NCBI GenBank assembly: GCA_020796225.1
Contig: CM036758.1
Span: forward strand, 72,132,366-72,196,365
Origin: Arion vulgaris
Taxonomy: Eukaryota > Mollusca > Gastropoda > Stylommatophora > Arionidae
Reading direction: 5' to 3'
DNA: 64,000 nucleotides
Shown piece after piece: positions 52,120-62,766 of this stretch (positions are counted from its first letter, which is position 1; each line of letters starts with the position of its first letter). The notes beneath the pieces were generated by a model. That model ran no database searches. It saw nothing but the letters and a program-made list of their open reading frames with translations, and was not told where the DNA came from. The translations under genes were made by a program, and so were the position numbers.

Positions 52120-52352
52120 ATCTTCAGCACCATCAGGAGCTCTGGTGCTTATCCTCCGGCGATGTGTCCGGTTTCAGCCAGCGTTTACTCGGTTCGCTCT
52201 CCGTTCTGTAGCCATCGAGTGTTTTTTACAGTGTGGGGTAACTAACCCCACGCCCAACATCCTAAGTCGCCTCTTACGACATGTGTGGCAGGTAACAGTA
52301 GTTCTATTCTTTACACCCCAATTTGAGCCCCGGTAACAACTCAGGCGAACAC
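52120..52352 (-). mobile_element. SINE-S/SINE-E chimera
   Basis: Left part (gtgcttatcctccggcgatg, cggtttcagccagcgtttac) is SINE-S; right part (taagtcgcctcttacgacat, gtgtggcaggtaacagtagt, ctttacaccccaatttgagc) is the SINE-E core and head. They meet without a visible gap near 52215-52250. Confidence 0.7.
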
Positions 52353-52449
52353 GCCATCACATCAACTCCGGAGCTCCAGCTTCGATAACAATGTCTCTCA
52401 TCAAGTGCTAAAGACGTTAGGTAACTGTTATTCCTGTATGTGTGGCAGT

Positions 52450-52590
52450 GTATCATGGACAATGAACAAACAATCAATACGATCGTTGTAAGCCACATGC
52501 ATGCTGTTTAACATAAGAATGCTGATATTCAAAAACCAATAAGAAAAGAGGCTTGCATATAATGAAATCTAATCAAAAGAATAAAAATCA
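52450..52590 (+). pseudogene. LINE-I fragment
   Basis: ggacaatgaacaaacaatca, atacgatcgttgtaagccac and aaaagaataaaaatcaggta follow the order of 21610-21775. Confidence 0.7.
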
Positions 52591-52639
52591 GGTAATCATT
52601 ATCTATTGTATATTCCCAGGTGGAAGATGTAGTTGGCTG

Positions 52640-53490
52640 TCCACTCTTGCCGTTAAGCGTAGGGATGGGAGTTTAATTTGCGTTCTAGAGCCAGATGAGC
52701 GCCTTGTGTTATATCCGTGTTTATTTAGTGTGGTCTTGATATTGTCTATCCATCTTTTCTTGGTCTTCCCTTCGCTCTAGTACCCGATCTCTTTTTATTG
52801 TATGCTGTTATTGGTGGTTGGTTGTATTTCATTCTCATTAAATGTCAAACCACTGCATTTGTTGTCTTTCGATGTATTCGGTGCATGAAGTTATGCCCAC
52901 TCTGTTTCTGATGTCCTTATTTCGTAGTCTGTCTTTCCTGGTGACTCCTACTGCCTTCCTCAAGCATTTTATTTCACACGTGGTGAGCTTTCTGTGGTGT
53001 GCTGTAAGAGACCAGCTTGGCACTGGTAACAAAGTGTTAGTAAGAAAATACTATTTATCATCTGTCTTTTCACTTCCATCTTGATCTTTGGGTGTTGTAG
53101 TACTGGTGCCAGCTGGTAGGTCACTGCATTTGCTTTTTGACACCTTGTCTCTATTTCTCTATCTAGTTTTCCGTCCTCTGTTAAAATACTGCCTAAATAT
53201 TTGAATTTGGAAACTTGCTTTACTCTGGTGTTATCTGTGTGTATGTTTGCTTGGCTTGGTGTTCTGCTGATTTTCATGGTCTCGGTCTTTTGTGTGTTGA
53301 TTTTCATGTTGTACTTCCTACATGCTATTAGCAATGAATTCATGTGATGTTGTGGTTGATCTTCAATGATTAGAATTTGGTCGTCTGCAGAAAGTAATTC
53401 GTTGATTTGATTATTTAATTGTTCATATTGATCATTGTCTATGTCAATAAGGTCTTTTTCGCACTGTCCCTCATTCACAATTCTGTCTTA
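52640..53490 (-). pseudogene. LINE-L reverse transcriptase 3' half
   Basis: A 169-codon minus-strand frame (52969-53478) starts near the catalytic box, which reads SADDQILI where Tyr-Ala-Asp-Asp is usual. It continues NMKINTQKTETMKIS, KVSKFKYLGSILTEDGKLDR, EIETRCQKANAVTYQL and LLTLCYQCQ. A frameshift follows, then LTTCEIKCLRKAVGVTRKDR and LRNKDIRNRVG. This is the longest LINE-L piece and includes part of the polymerase domain (motifs C to E). RTE-like by order. 5'-truncated and frameshifted. Confidence 0.85.
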
Positions 53491-53581
53491 TATATATGTT
53501 GAAGAGAAGAGGTGAGAGACACAATCCTGTCTTACTCCTGATTTTGTTTCGTATGAGTTATATATTCTGGTATATAATACG

Positions 53582-53880
53582 TAGAGGATGTTTAGAACAT
53601 TTGGGGACATCGTGTAAAATACAGGAAAAAAAGAGATCATGGAAGGCAGAGGGAGAAGATGTTGGATGGTCTGTCATCTGGGTTCAACAAAAGATCGAAG
53701 TCAGAACTTATTAATATCACCAGCGAAAGAAATAGAGAGTTAGTTTGTTCATTTCGTGACAAAGACGGCACATAGGGCAGAGGTTTTAGATCTCCATGTG
53801 ATGCGGTTCGTTGGTAGCAAAATAGAGAGTAGTGGAGAGACATGATCGTCAATGCCGACATACATGGCTCTTGATTGAAT
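53582..53880 (+). pseudogene. LINE-I 3' end
   Basis: ggatgtttagaacatttggg, gaaggcagagggagaagatg, caacaaaagatcgaagtcag, gagacatgatcgtcaatgcc and ttgattgaatgg match 21805-21995, with an extra segment at 53740-53815. Confidence 0.78.
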
Positions 53881-53957
53881 GGTTTATCTGTTAAGGTTGG
53901 CTTTTTTTTTTTTTTGCATCTCTTGTGTAAGTGTAACTTAATCTTTTCCATATGATC

Positions 53958-54047
53958 TTCTTCTTCTTCTTCGAACGCTCCATATCGATCACTTGTTAAC
54001 AACTCTGTGTGATTTGTATGTCATCTGAGCCTAAGGGTGAATGTACG
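53958..54047 (-). mobile_element. SINE-D 3' fragment
   Basis: Only the tail region (cttcttcttcgaacgctcca to aagggtgaatgtacgct). Confidence 0.78.
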
Positions 54048-54225
54048 CTCATGCTGTTTCGTTTATTACATTTCACGCATACGCTGGATTAGACGCAATT
54101 TAAAAAAAAAAATTATAAATGTTTTTTTATTTTGCTTTTATGAACTTCCTTGTTTATTTATTTTTTGGAATATGTATGATGTATCTTTCATCTTCGTTCA
54201 TTTCCATTTTAAATTGAATATGTTC

Positions 54226-54478
54226 TTTTTCGAACGCTCCATATCGACCACTTGTTAAACCACTCTTTGTGATTTGTATGTGATCTGAGCCTAAGAGTTA
54301 TTGTACATTGTGACAGTTATGCGCCTACAAGTAGGCCAGCACATCCAATTTCTTCGACGCTTTTTATTTACTAGGGTAGCTTTCCTAGACCCCTACATCA
54401 GTCGCCTCTTACAACATGCCTTGTTGGTCACAGTGGTACTATTCTTTGCTCCCCTTGCGAGCCCCGACACTACACGTG
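54226..54478 (-). mobile_element. SINE-D, near full length
   Basis: ttcgaacgctccatatcgac, core gcctcttacaacatgccttg, 5' end gcgagccccgacactacacg. It directly precedes the 75-bp array. Confidence 0.86.
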
Positions 54479-54486
54479 TCCATTTG

Positions 54487-56293
54487 ATCGAAACTCACGT
54501 TTGAACTGTTAAATAATTACTTCACTCTAAGTATGCTACTGTACTCCTCCCATAGCGTTGTGTAGAAACTCAGGTTTGAACTGTTAAATCATTACTTCAC
54601 TCTAAGTATGCTACTGTACTCCTCCCATAGCGTTGTGTAGAAACTCAGGTTTGAACTGTTAAATCATTACTTCACTCTAAGTATGCTATTGTACTCCTCC
54701 CATAGCGTTGTGTAGAAACTCAGGTTTGAACTGTTAAATAATTACTTCACTCTACGTATGCTATTGTACTCCTCCCATAGCGTTGTGTAGAAACTCAGGT
54801 TTGAACTGTTAAATAATTACTTCACTCTAAGTATGCTATTGTACTCCTCCCATAGCGTTGTGTAGAAACTCAGGCTTGAACTGTTAAATAATTACTTCAC
54901 TCTAAGTATGCTATTGTACTCCTCCCATAGCGTTGTGTAGAAACTCAGGCTTGAACTGTTAAATAATTACTTCACTCTAAGTATGCTATTGTACTCCTCC
55001 CATAGCGTTGTGTAGAAACTCAGGTTTGAACTGTTAAATAATTACTTCACTCTAAGTATGCTATTGTACTCCTCCCATAGCGTTGTGTAGAAACTCAGGC
55101 TTGAACTGTTAAATAATTACTTCACTATATGTATGCTATTGTACTCCTCCCATAGCGTTGTGTAGAAACTCAGGTTTGAACTGTTAAATAATTACTTCAC
55201 TCTAAGTATGCTATTGTACTCTTCCCATAGCGTTGTGTAGAAACTCAGGCTTGAACTGTTAAATAATTACTTCACTCTAAATATGCTATTGTACTCCTCC
55301 CATAGCGTTGTGTAGAAACTCAGGCTTGAACTGTTAAATAATTACTTCACTCTAAGTATGCTATTGTACTCCTCCCATAGCGTTGTGTAGAAACTCACGT
55401 TTGAACTGTTAAATAATTACTTCACTCTAAGTATGCTATTGTACTCCTCCCATAGCGTTGTGTAGAAACTCAGGTTTGAACTGTTAAATAATTACTTCAC
55501 TCTAAGTATGCTATTGTACTCCTCCCATAGCGTTGTGTAGAAACTCAGGCTTGAACTGTTAAATAATTACTTCACTCTAAGTATGCTATTGTACTCCTCC
55601 CATAGCGTTGTGTAGAAACTCAGGCTTGAACTGTTAAATAATTACTTCACTCTAAGTATGCTATTGTACTCCTCCCATAGCGTTGTGTAGAAACTCAGGT
55701 TTGAACTGTTAAATAATTACTTCACTCTAAGTATGCTATTGTACTCCTCCCATAGCGTTGTGTAGAAACTCAGGCTTGAACTGTTAAATAATTACTTCAC
55801 TCTAAGTATGCTATTGTACTCCTCCCATAGCGTTGTGTAGAAACTCAGGTTTGAACTGTTAAATAATTACTTCACTCTAAGTATGCTATTGTACTCCTCC
55901 CATAGCGTTGTGTAGAAACTCAGGTTTGAACTGTTAAATAATTACTTCACTCTACGTATGCTATTGTACTCCTCCCATAGCGTTGTGTAGAAACTCAGGT
56001 TTGAACTGTTAAATAATTACTTCACTCTAAGTATGCTATTGTACTCCTCCCATAGCGTTGTGTAGAAACTCAGGCTTGAACTGTTAAATAATTACTTCAC
56101 TCTAAGTATGCTATTGTACTCCTCCCATAGCGTTGTGTAGAAACTCAGGCTTGAACTGTTAAATAATTACTTCACTCTAAGTATGCTACTGTACTCCTCC
56201 CATAGCGTTGTGTAGAAACTCAGGCTTGAACTGTTAAATAATTACTTCACTCTAAGTATGCTATTGTACTCCTCCCATAGCGTTGTGTAGAAA
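54487..56293 (+). repeat. Tandem array, 75-bp unit, 24 copies
   Basis: Unit: aaactcaggtttgaactgtt, aaataattacttcactctaa, gtatgctattgtactcctcc, catagcgttgtgtag. Period measured at 54571 and 54646. Copies are highly uniform (differences mainly ggttt/ggctt and actgt/attgt). Stops occur in all frames, so no open frames result although 75 is divisible by three. Confidence 0.97.
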
Positions 56294-56415
56294 AACCGTG
56301 GCCAGATGGATTAAACGCCGCTGTGCTACCTAATGGAAACGTCCTGTATTCGACTACTCAGTAAAATCAAATATACTTTTTCTGTTAAGGACAAATTAAA
56401 ACCGATTACCTGCGC
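56294..56415 (+). mobile_element. SINE-H, diverged
   Basis: ccgtggccagatggattaaa, gtcctgtattcgactactca, cttttctgttaaggacaaa. tRNA-like head recognisable, 3' end missing. Confidence 0.6.
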
Positions 56416-56488
56416 ACGCGTGGCGACAGCTTCGAACTGTAAAGTTAAAAGTATTCTCTTTCCATAGGTCCGGTTTTACTTTGCGCTT

Positions 56489-56741
56489 CGCCCGAGTGGT
56501 TACCGGAGCCCAAATTTGGGTATATAGAATAGAACCACTGTTACCTGCCACGCCTGTCGTAAGAGGCGACTACGGAGGTTTGGTTGAAATCGGATGCACG
56601 TGTCCTAAACATGTGAAAGTCTATACGTTTAGGGGCCTACCAAACCCATGTACAACGTATAAACGTTCTTGGCAAAGATCAACCATATCACAGAGTGATT
56701 AAAATTGGTCGTAAAGAACGGACGCAAAGAAGAAGAAAATG
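56489..56741 (+). mobile_element. SINE-E with perfect 11-bp duplication
   Basis: Flanked by actttgcgctt at 56478-56488 and 56742-56752. Head cgcccgagtggttaccggag, core gcctgtcgtaagaggcgact, tail cgcaaagaagaagaaaatg. Confidence 0.95.
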
Positions 56742-56944
56742 ACTTTGCGCTTATATTCCTCGTACAGTTTCTTGAATGCTTTGGCTTCTTTAGCTGGTGT
56801 TTCATATCCTTCCAAGTTCCTCCACATTGCCGTCCTCTTCAGACTGTCTTAATTATTTCTTTGTTTTCATAATCTAGAAAACCCATGTAGCTATAAAGTA
56901 GCACTCCATTCTAGAATTGTCTTTATGATGTTTCTCCCTCTCTC

Positions 56945-57290
56945 TCTTTAGCCTGTTACGCTCCTGGCGTTTAGGGCAGCAACAAACGTACACCATTCTT
57001 CCCTGTTCATGGCCTTCCTCTGAATTGTGTTCCAGCTATGATTCATTTCCTTCAGCTCTTGCTCTATCGTTCTCCTCCAGGTCGTCTTGGGTCTTCCACG
57101 CTTTCGCCTACCCTCTGGAGTCCATCTCAGTGCAGTTTTCGTGTCGGAGCCAGTCTCCATGCGCATCACATGTCCAATCCATCTCCAGCGTCGTCTTCGG
57201 ATGATAGTGCCCATATTCTCTTGTTGGCATCGTGCAAGCAATTCTTGATTGGAGATAGTAGTCGGCCAGTACACGCGTAAGATTTTTGGC
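56945..57290 (-). pseudogene. LINE-T C-terminus, open frame
   Basis: An uninterrupted minus-strand frame of 108 codons: TTISNQELLARCQQENMGTI, IRRRRWRWIGHVMRMETGSD, TKTALRWTPEGRRKRGRPKT, TWRRTIEQELKEMNHSWNTI, QRKAMNREEWCTFVAALNA. The Arg-Arg-Trp-x-Trp-Ile-Gly-His, Pro-Glu-Gly-x-Arg-x-Arg-Gly-Arg-Pro and Thr-Trp-Arg-Arg-Thr motifs are the conserved C-terminus of a very widespread LINE group. Best-preserved LINE-T copy. 5'-truncated. Confidence 0.85.
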
Positions 57291-57509
57291 AGACAAGTTG
57301 TATGAACTAACAGTTATAAAGTAGCACTCCATTCTAGAATTGTCTTTATGGTGTTTTTAATCCTTATCAATTAGCTTATCATGTGCAGCACTTTTTCATT
57401 CTTAAAAAGCCTTCGAAATTTCTCTCAGAGACCAGATGCTCCGCCTTCGCAGCCGTTATCATCATTTACCTCCTGAATCCACCTTCTTTGTGGTTTCTTT
57501 CTCCACTTT

Positions 57510-59840
57510 GCCAAGATGCTTCCTTCATTTCCTCCACTTTGCCAAGATGCCTCCTTCATTTCTCCACTTTGCCAAGATGCCTCCTTCATTTCTCCTCTTT
57601 GCCAAGATGCTTCCTTCATTTCTCCACTTTGCCAAGATGCTTCCTTCATTTCTCCTCTTTGCCAAGATGCTTCCTTCATTTCTCCACTTTGCCAAGATGC
57701 CTCCTTCATTTCTCCACTTTGCCAAGATGCTTCCTTCATTTCTCCACTTTGCCAAGATGCCTCCTTCATTTCTCCTCTTTGCCAAGATGCTTCCTTCATT
57801 TCTCCTCTTTGCCAAGATGCCTCCTTCATTTCTCCACTTTGCCAAGATGCTTCCTTCATTTCTCCTCTTTGCCAAGATGCTTCCTTCATTTCCTCCACTT
57901 TGCCAAGATGCCTCCTTCATTTCTCCACTTTGCCAAGATGCCTCCTTCATTTCTCCTCTTTGCCAAGATGCCTCCTTCATTTCTCCTCTTTGCCAAGATG
58001 CTTCCTTCATTTCTCCTCTTTGCCAAGATGCCTCCTTCATTTCTCCACTTTGCCAAGATGCTTCCTTCATTTCTCCACTTTGCCAAGATGCCTCCTTCAT
58101 TGCTCCACTTTGCCAAGATGCTTCCTTCATTTCTCCTCTTTGCCAAGATGCCTCCTTCATTTCTCCACTTTGCCAAGATGCTTCCTTCATTTCTCCACTT
58201 TGCCAAGATGCTTCCTTCATTTCTCCTCTTTGCCAAGATGCTTCCTTCATTTCTCCTCTTTGCCAAGATGCTTCCTTCATTTCTCCTCTTTGCCAAGATG
58301 CCTCCTTCATTTCTCCTCTTTGCCAAGATGCTTCCTTCATTTCTCCTCTTTGCCAAGATGCTTCCTTCATTTCTCCACTTTGCCAAGATGCTTCCTTCAT
58401 TTCTCCACTTTGCCAAGATGCCTCCTTCATTGCTCCACTTTGCCAAGATGCCTCCTTCATTTCTCCTCTTTGCCAAGATGCCTCCTTCATTTCTCCTCTT
58501 TGCCAAGATGCTTCCTTCATTTCTCCTCTTTGCCAAGATGCTTCCTTCATTTCTCCACTTTGCCAAGATGCTTCCTTCATTTCTCCTCTTTGCCAAGATG
58601 CTTCCTTCATTTCTCCTCTTTGCCAAGATGCTTCCTTCATTTCTCCTCTTTGCCAAGATGCCTCCTTCATTTCTCCTCTTTGCCAAGATGCTTCCTTCAT
58701 TTCTCCACTTTGCCAAGATGCCTCCTTCATTTCTCCACTTTGCCAAGATGCTTCCTTCATTTCTCCACTTTGCCAAGATGCCTCCTTCATTTCTCCACTT
58801 TGCCAAGATGCCTCCTTCATTTCTCCTCTTTGCCAAGATGCCTCCTTCATTTCTCCTCTTTGCCAAGATGCTTCCTTCATTTCTCCTCTTTGCCAAGATG
58901 CTTCCTTCATTTCTCCAACTTTGCCAAGATGCTTCCTTCATTTCTCCTCTTTGCCAAGATGCTTCCTTCATTTCTCCACTTTGCCAAGATGCTTCCTTCA
59001 TTTCTCCTCTTTGCCAAGATGCTTCCTTCATTTCTCCTCTTTGCCAAGATGCCTCCTTCATTTCTCCACTTTGCCAAGATGCCTCCTTCATTTCTCCTCT
59101 TTGCCAAGATGCCTCCTTCATTTCTCCACTTTGCCAAGATGCCTCCTTCATTTCTCCACTTTGCCAAGATGCCTCCTTCATTTCTCCACTTTGCCAAGAT
59201 GCCTCCTTCATTTCTCCTCTTTGCCAAGATGCCTCCTTCATTTCTCCACTTTGCCAAGATGCCTCCTTCATTTCTCCTCTTTGCCAAGATGCCTCCTTCA
59301 TTTCTCCACTTTGCCAAGATGCCTCCTTCATTTCTCCTCTTTGCCAAGATGCTTCCTTCATTTCTCCTATTTGCCAAGATGCTTCCTTCATTTCTCCTCT
59401 TTGCCAAGATGCTTCCTTCATTTCTCCTCTTTGCCAAGATGCTTCCTTCATTTCTCCACTTTGCCAAGATGCTTCCTTCATTTCTCCTCTTTGCCAATAT
59501 GCTTCCTTCATTTCTCCACTTTGCCAAGATGCTTCCTTCATTTCTCCTCTTTGCCAAGATGCTTCCTTCATTTCTCCTCTTTGCCAAGATGCTTCCTTCA
59601 TTTCTCCACTTTGCCAAGATGCCTCCTTCATTTCTCCTCTTTGCCAAGATGCTTCCTTCATTTCTCCTCTTTGCCAAGATGCTTCCTTCATTTCTCCTCT
59701 TTGCCAAGATGCTTCCTTCATTTCTCCACTTTGCCAAGATGCCCCCTTCATTTCTCCTCTTTGCCAAGATGCTTCCTTCATTTCTCCTCTTTGCCAAGAT
59801 GCTTCCTTCATTTCTCCTCTTTGCCAAGATGCTTCCTTCA
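57510..59840 (-). repeat. Tandem array, 30-bp unit, about 78 copies, inside LINE-C
   Basis: Unit: tttctccactttgccaagat, gcttccttca, with two common variants (ccact/cctct; gctt/gcct). Three one-base insertions (57531, 57894, 58916) shift the frame. The 10-codon period leaves long open frames in all plus frames and in minus frames: LHFAKMPPSF, FISPLCQDAS, RCFLHFSTLP and MKEASWQRGE repeats. Confidence 0.97.
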
Positions 59841-59884
59841 ATTATTGTCTTCTCCAAACCTTCATGTCTCTTTATATGTCAAAA

Positions 59885-60088
59885 GTCTCCGCCTGCCCTG
59901 CGTGTTCGTAGCCCGTTGGACTACGGGTAACTAACCCTCTGTGAGTGCGGGTTTAATTCCGCGGGCTGGTAGAAAAGCCACAAGTTCCCCAGATGTATGG
60001 TGTTCGTGGCACCGAACCGAAGGGTTACGATGTCCATGGCACCGAGCCGAAGAGCTGAAAGCTCAAGTGTTTCTGGATCGGGGGAAAA
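59885..60088 (+). mobile_element. SINE-G inside LINE-C, perfect 11-bp duplication
   Basis: Flanked by atatgtcaaaa at 59874-59884 and 60089-60099. Full length with a short A-rich tail. Confidence 0.94.
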
Positions 60089-60261
60089 ATATGTCAAAAA
60101 TACTTCAATTTTGTCATTCTTATTTATAACATTAGCCAGTTTTCTTTGATTTTGAGTTCTTCCTGGATAGCTTCATTTGTTTTATTCTCTTTCCATGCTA
60201 TAAGGAGGACTCTTCTGTAACACTTATATTCAAAAGCACATACTTTTCATACTAAAGATTT

Positions 60262-60480
60262 GGTCAGAGCAGTTCCTCTTTTAAAAATCCTCTGACCTTC
60301 AGATAAAATTAATTCTAGTGAACTTTTCATTATATTATATAATGCCCAGCAGAATACCTTCACGTGAATAGATAGCAGAATGATGTCTCTCCAGTTGTTG
60401 TATTGTGAAAGGCCACCTTTTATCAGGATTGGAATAATTATTCCATGTTTCCAGTGGCTAGAACACTGTTCTCTATCACT
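60262..60480 (-). pseudogene. Reverse-transcriptase domain fragment (motifs 1-2)
   Basis: The minus strand reads WKHGIIIPILIKGGLSQYNN, then NWRDIILLSIHVKVFC and SLELILSEGQRIFKRG. Asn-Trp-Arg-x-Ile-x-Leu-Leu-Ser and the Gln-x-x-Phe-x-x-Gly region are the first conserved blocks of LINE reverse transcriptases. It lies immediately upstream of the LINE-C C-terminus in the same orientation, so it may be the same element with the middle of RT deleted. Confidence 0.78.
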
Positions 60481-61215
60481 TATTCGGTAAAGGGGTTTGT
60501 CTCCAAAAAAAATAATTTTCGTTATTAATTACGTTTAATGCAATTATTGTATAATGGACATGTTAAGCTAAGAATGGAGATCTATTTTAATGCATAAAAA
60601 ACATTGCATGGTTGCCATGACAACAGCGGCCATCTTTTTAAAAAAATACATGTTATTAGAATCCTAAAATTTACAAAACAAAAAAATATATTGAGAAATA
60701 AAAAGGATGATTCATAAACTGTAATCATATTTACAGCTACTGATCTATTTATTTTTTTGTAAAACCTCAAGAAATATATTTTATTTTTTATTTTTAAGCT
60801 TATGCTTGCCAAAAAACCGCCCAAAATGTGTCATCATTTCGCATTAAAAATTAATTATTAAATCAAATATTCGAAAATACGTAATTTGAAATGCATCAGT
60901 AGCTACAAAATTATATATAGGCTATTCTCCTCAAATTTCGTGTATCTAGTTTTAGTAATAGTTAAAACTCAGGGATTTCGATACAAAAAAATGAAAGAAA
61001 ATGATTTTGAGAAATCTCAATTTTAAACTTGGAATTTGAAAGAAAAGGGTTTAGAAATGAACGTTTCTTATTAATGTTGTAATGCTAATACACAAACAAA
61101 ACAACATAATTTTATGTGTAATCGATAATACGAATGTTGTACTTTATAGAACTAAACACTTTGAAAAATCGATGTTTTTGACTAAAACTTTATAGAGATT
61201 TATACCCCTTATTAA
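60481..61215. other. Unassigned AT-rich stretch
   Basis: No repeat family or coding segment recognised. Confidence 0.4.
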
Positions 61216-61410
61216 CCCCGACGTTCTGAGTTCGAATCACGCTGCGGACAGTTTGCTTGCAAATTGTTTCCGTTTATTTTAATAAAAGGACGATGGCGCC
61301 ACCCGTTCAGAAAGCAATGGCAAACTACTGAACGTATAAGTGGTTCCTAGAAAATCAACGACTCGTCCACTGTAGTTAATGGCTACGTCCTTTAGGATAT
61401 GCCACGATTG
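61216..61410 (+). mobile_element. SINE-P2
   Basis: B-box-like gagttcgaatcac, then gttcagaaagcaatggcaaa, ctactgaacgtataagtggt, gatatgccacgatt. Head truncated. Confidence 0.8.
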
Positions 61411-61975
61411 TCATGTCAATGAATACACCTAACATTAGCTCTTAGTGGATCAGAATAAAAGCCACATTTCTACAAGCCATTTGTTTTAGAATTTAAAACG
61501 CTCTTTAGTGTGTCTCGGGGATAAAAATGTGTCCAACCCAAAGTCACGCAGTGTGACGTTTGTTGTACAATGAGTTAATGCAGTGTTTTGTGCCTGCTTT
61601 CAACGTGTCAACATTAATTTGATCTTCGCCTGCTGTGTTTTTTTTTGTTCTACCTTTATAATCTTCAGTGTTCCTCAATTTCATTTTCACCTTTTGTGCA
61701 TTTGTTCATTTAAAAAGTTTTTAACCGTTTTCTATTGTTTCACATGTCATTCATGGTTTTTTAAAACTTCTTTAAAATATTTCTGACATATTATCTACAT
61801 TTTATTTCCTGTTTTTGGTGTCTGCCATTTTTTTGCTTCTCAGATTACATGTGACATCTGAAAATGTTGCCCAACTGTAGATTTTTGGTGTTCCGGTAAA
61901 AAGTTCTACTTAAATCAATCACTTCTGTTTCCCTAGTTTTACTTATAAAATAATTTCTCTTATGATTCTGTTTAC
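61411..61975. other. Unassigned AT-rich stretch
   Basis: A T-rich 67-codon frame (61583-61786) has a hydrophobic, Phe/Cys-rich composition typical of noncoding T-rich DNA. Nothing supports a gene. Confidence 0.4.
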
Positions 61976-61977
61976 TC

Positions 61978-62222
61978 GGCGGACGGGCAGGCGGTCAGAC
62001 AGACGATCAGACGGACGGTCAGACACGGTCGAGGACGTGAACGATCAGACGGACGGTCGACGGACGATCGACGGACGTCAGACGGACGATCCGGGGCGGT
62101 CAGACGGACGATCGACGACGTCAGACGACGATCAGACGGACGGTCAGACGGACGGTCGACGGACGGTCAGACGGACGGTCAGACGGACGGCGACGACATG
62201 ACGACGACAGACGACGATCAGA
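61978..62222 (+). repeat. Degenerate 12-bp repeat (cagacggacggt)
   Basis: Interspersed cagacggacggt, cagacgatc and gacggacgatc units; lengths vary by 1-4 bases. Confidence 0.92.
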
Positions 62223-62624
62223 CCTACGAACCAGAGACGAGACACCCGACGGATGAACCAAGACTGATAATCAGTCAACTATAACTATGGGTCTTCGGAC
62301 TCTGGTAAGAATTATGGGAAATCAGACCACAACTACACCACGTGACCTCGCATTCTAGTATTGGTGTATATAGACGAATTCATTTTAAAATCAACACAAA
62401 ATGCTAAATCGAAGTTATATTATGCAACAAGTTAAATTTAACAATAAGGAATATCAATATTATGAATATTTTTACCAATAAATAATCATACTCACAGAAT
62501 TTAATAAAATTACAAAAAGGCGTGCAGTGTTCTATCAAACATCTGTAACTTCCAACCCCCTTTTCTGATCTAGATCAGAGAAATCCCCTATCAGATGCAT
62601 GACCTAGTTATCTAGAGTTGGCTG
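62223..62624. other. Unassigned stretch
   Basis: No feature recognised. Confidence 0.4.
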
Positions 62625-62766
62625 TGGATAGACAGACAAACAGACAGACAAACACATAGAAAGTAGCAGAGGCAGGTAGGCGGGTGGACAGGCAGACATG
62701 CAGACAATCAGATATGCAGACAGATAGATACAGACAGACAAATACAGACAGACCGATACAGACATA
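62625..62766 (+). repeat. (CAGA)n-rich microsatellite region
   Basis: Runs of gacagacaaacagacagaca and cagatagatacagacagaca with interruptions. Confidence 0.9.

Larger units (their letters stand above)
57410..60250 (-). pseudogene. LINE-C 3' end, enlarged by a 30-bp array and a SINE-G insertion
   Basis: Left edge 57420-57508 (agaccagatgctccgccttc, ctgaatccaccttctttgtg) and right edge 59841-59884 (attattgtcttctccaaacc, ttcatgtctctttatatgtc), continued at 60100-60245 (attagccagttttctttgat, aacacttatattcaaaagca), are ordinary LINE-C. The normal copy would be about 400 bp; this one is ~2.8 kb. Confidence 0.93.

Noticed and set aside
57383..59934. Open frames of about 800-840 codons (plus strand) and 650 codons (minus strand)
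   Set aside because: They are produced by the 30-bp unit, which lacks stops in most frames. All three plus frames are open together, and array-edge insertions just switch between them. No domain, no start context and no evidence of selection.
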